From Candidatus Limimorpha equi (GTDB lineage Bacteria > Bacteroidota > Bacteroidia > Bacteroidales > F082): DNA of 5,242 bases. How positions within the stretch are numbered: the first letter of the stretch is position 1; the number at the start of each line of letters is the position of its first letter. The stretch covers positions 1-5,242 of the forward strand of contig JAGHSL010000070.1 in the NCBI GenBank assembly GCA_018065885.1, in the 5' to 3' direction. This document shows, piece after piece, positions 5,238 through 5,242 of this stretch. Made by a program: the position numbers and the translations under genes. The notes under the pieces were generated by a model that saw only the letters and a list, made by a program, of their open reading frames with translations, made no database searches and was not told where the DNA came from.

Positions 5238-5242
5238 GAAAT

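Overview
The window looks like a chromosomal segment from a gut-type member of the Bacteroidales (Bacteroides, Prevotella or a related lineage). Three things suggest this: A-rich translation starts without a clear Shine-Dalgarno sequence; a promoter candidate of the Bacteroidetes TAnnTTTG type; and typical Bacteroidetes protein families, namely a DUF4143 ATPase tail, a Bacteroidetes-style POT transporter, Cys-Lys-Lys lipoproteins with fibronectin-like repeats, and a C-terminal FISUMP/DUF1566-like domain. All genes read on the + strand. Genus-level placement is inference only.

Layout. Bases 1-221 hold the last 72 codons of an ATPase with a DUF4143 C-terminal domain, cut by the window edge and followed by a hairpin terminator. 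A candidate promoter overlaps that terminator and precedes a 560-aa proton-coupled oligopeptide transporter (POT/PTR family, 364-2046), which ends at a perfect 13-bp stem terminator. The next 394 bases hold no intact gene of normal size. They contain a 31-codon relic that matches the last 24 or so residues of the transporter (14 of 24 identical, no gaps), followed by its own terminator. This suggests a second, tandem transporter gene was almost entirely lost.

From 2441 onward, three genes lie head to tail with gaps of 41 and 86 bases and no convincing terminator between them: a 172-aa outer-membrane beta-barrel protein, a 334-aa lipoprotein with two clear and one degenerate fibronectin-III-like repeats, and a 381-aa lipoprotein with one such repeat followed by a FISUMP/DUF1566-like domain. 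They look like a cell-envelope operon. The two lipoproteins share signal length, lipobox position and repeat type, so they are probably related by partial duplication or domain shuffling. Their function is unknown; adhesion or ligand display is a guess.

No RNA genes, CRISPR arrays, insertion sequences or complete mobile elements were seen. The most interesting points are the transporter's loss of two conserved proton-coupling glutamates, the transporter relic, and the possibility that the final gene is the target of a diversity-generating retroelement lying beyond the right edge. That last idea is untested, because the window ends 5 bases after the stop codon.
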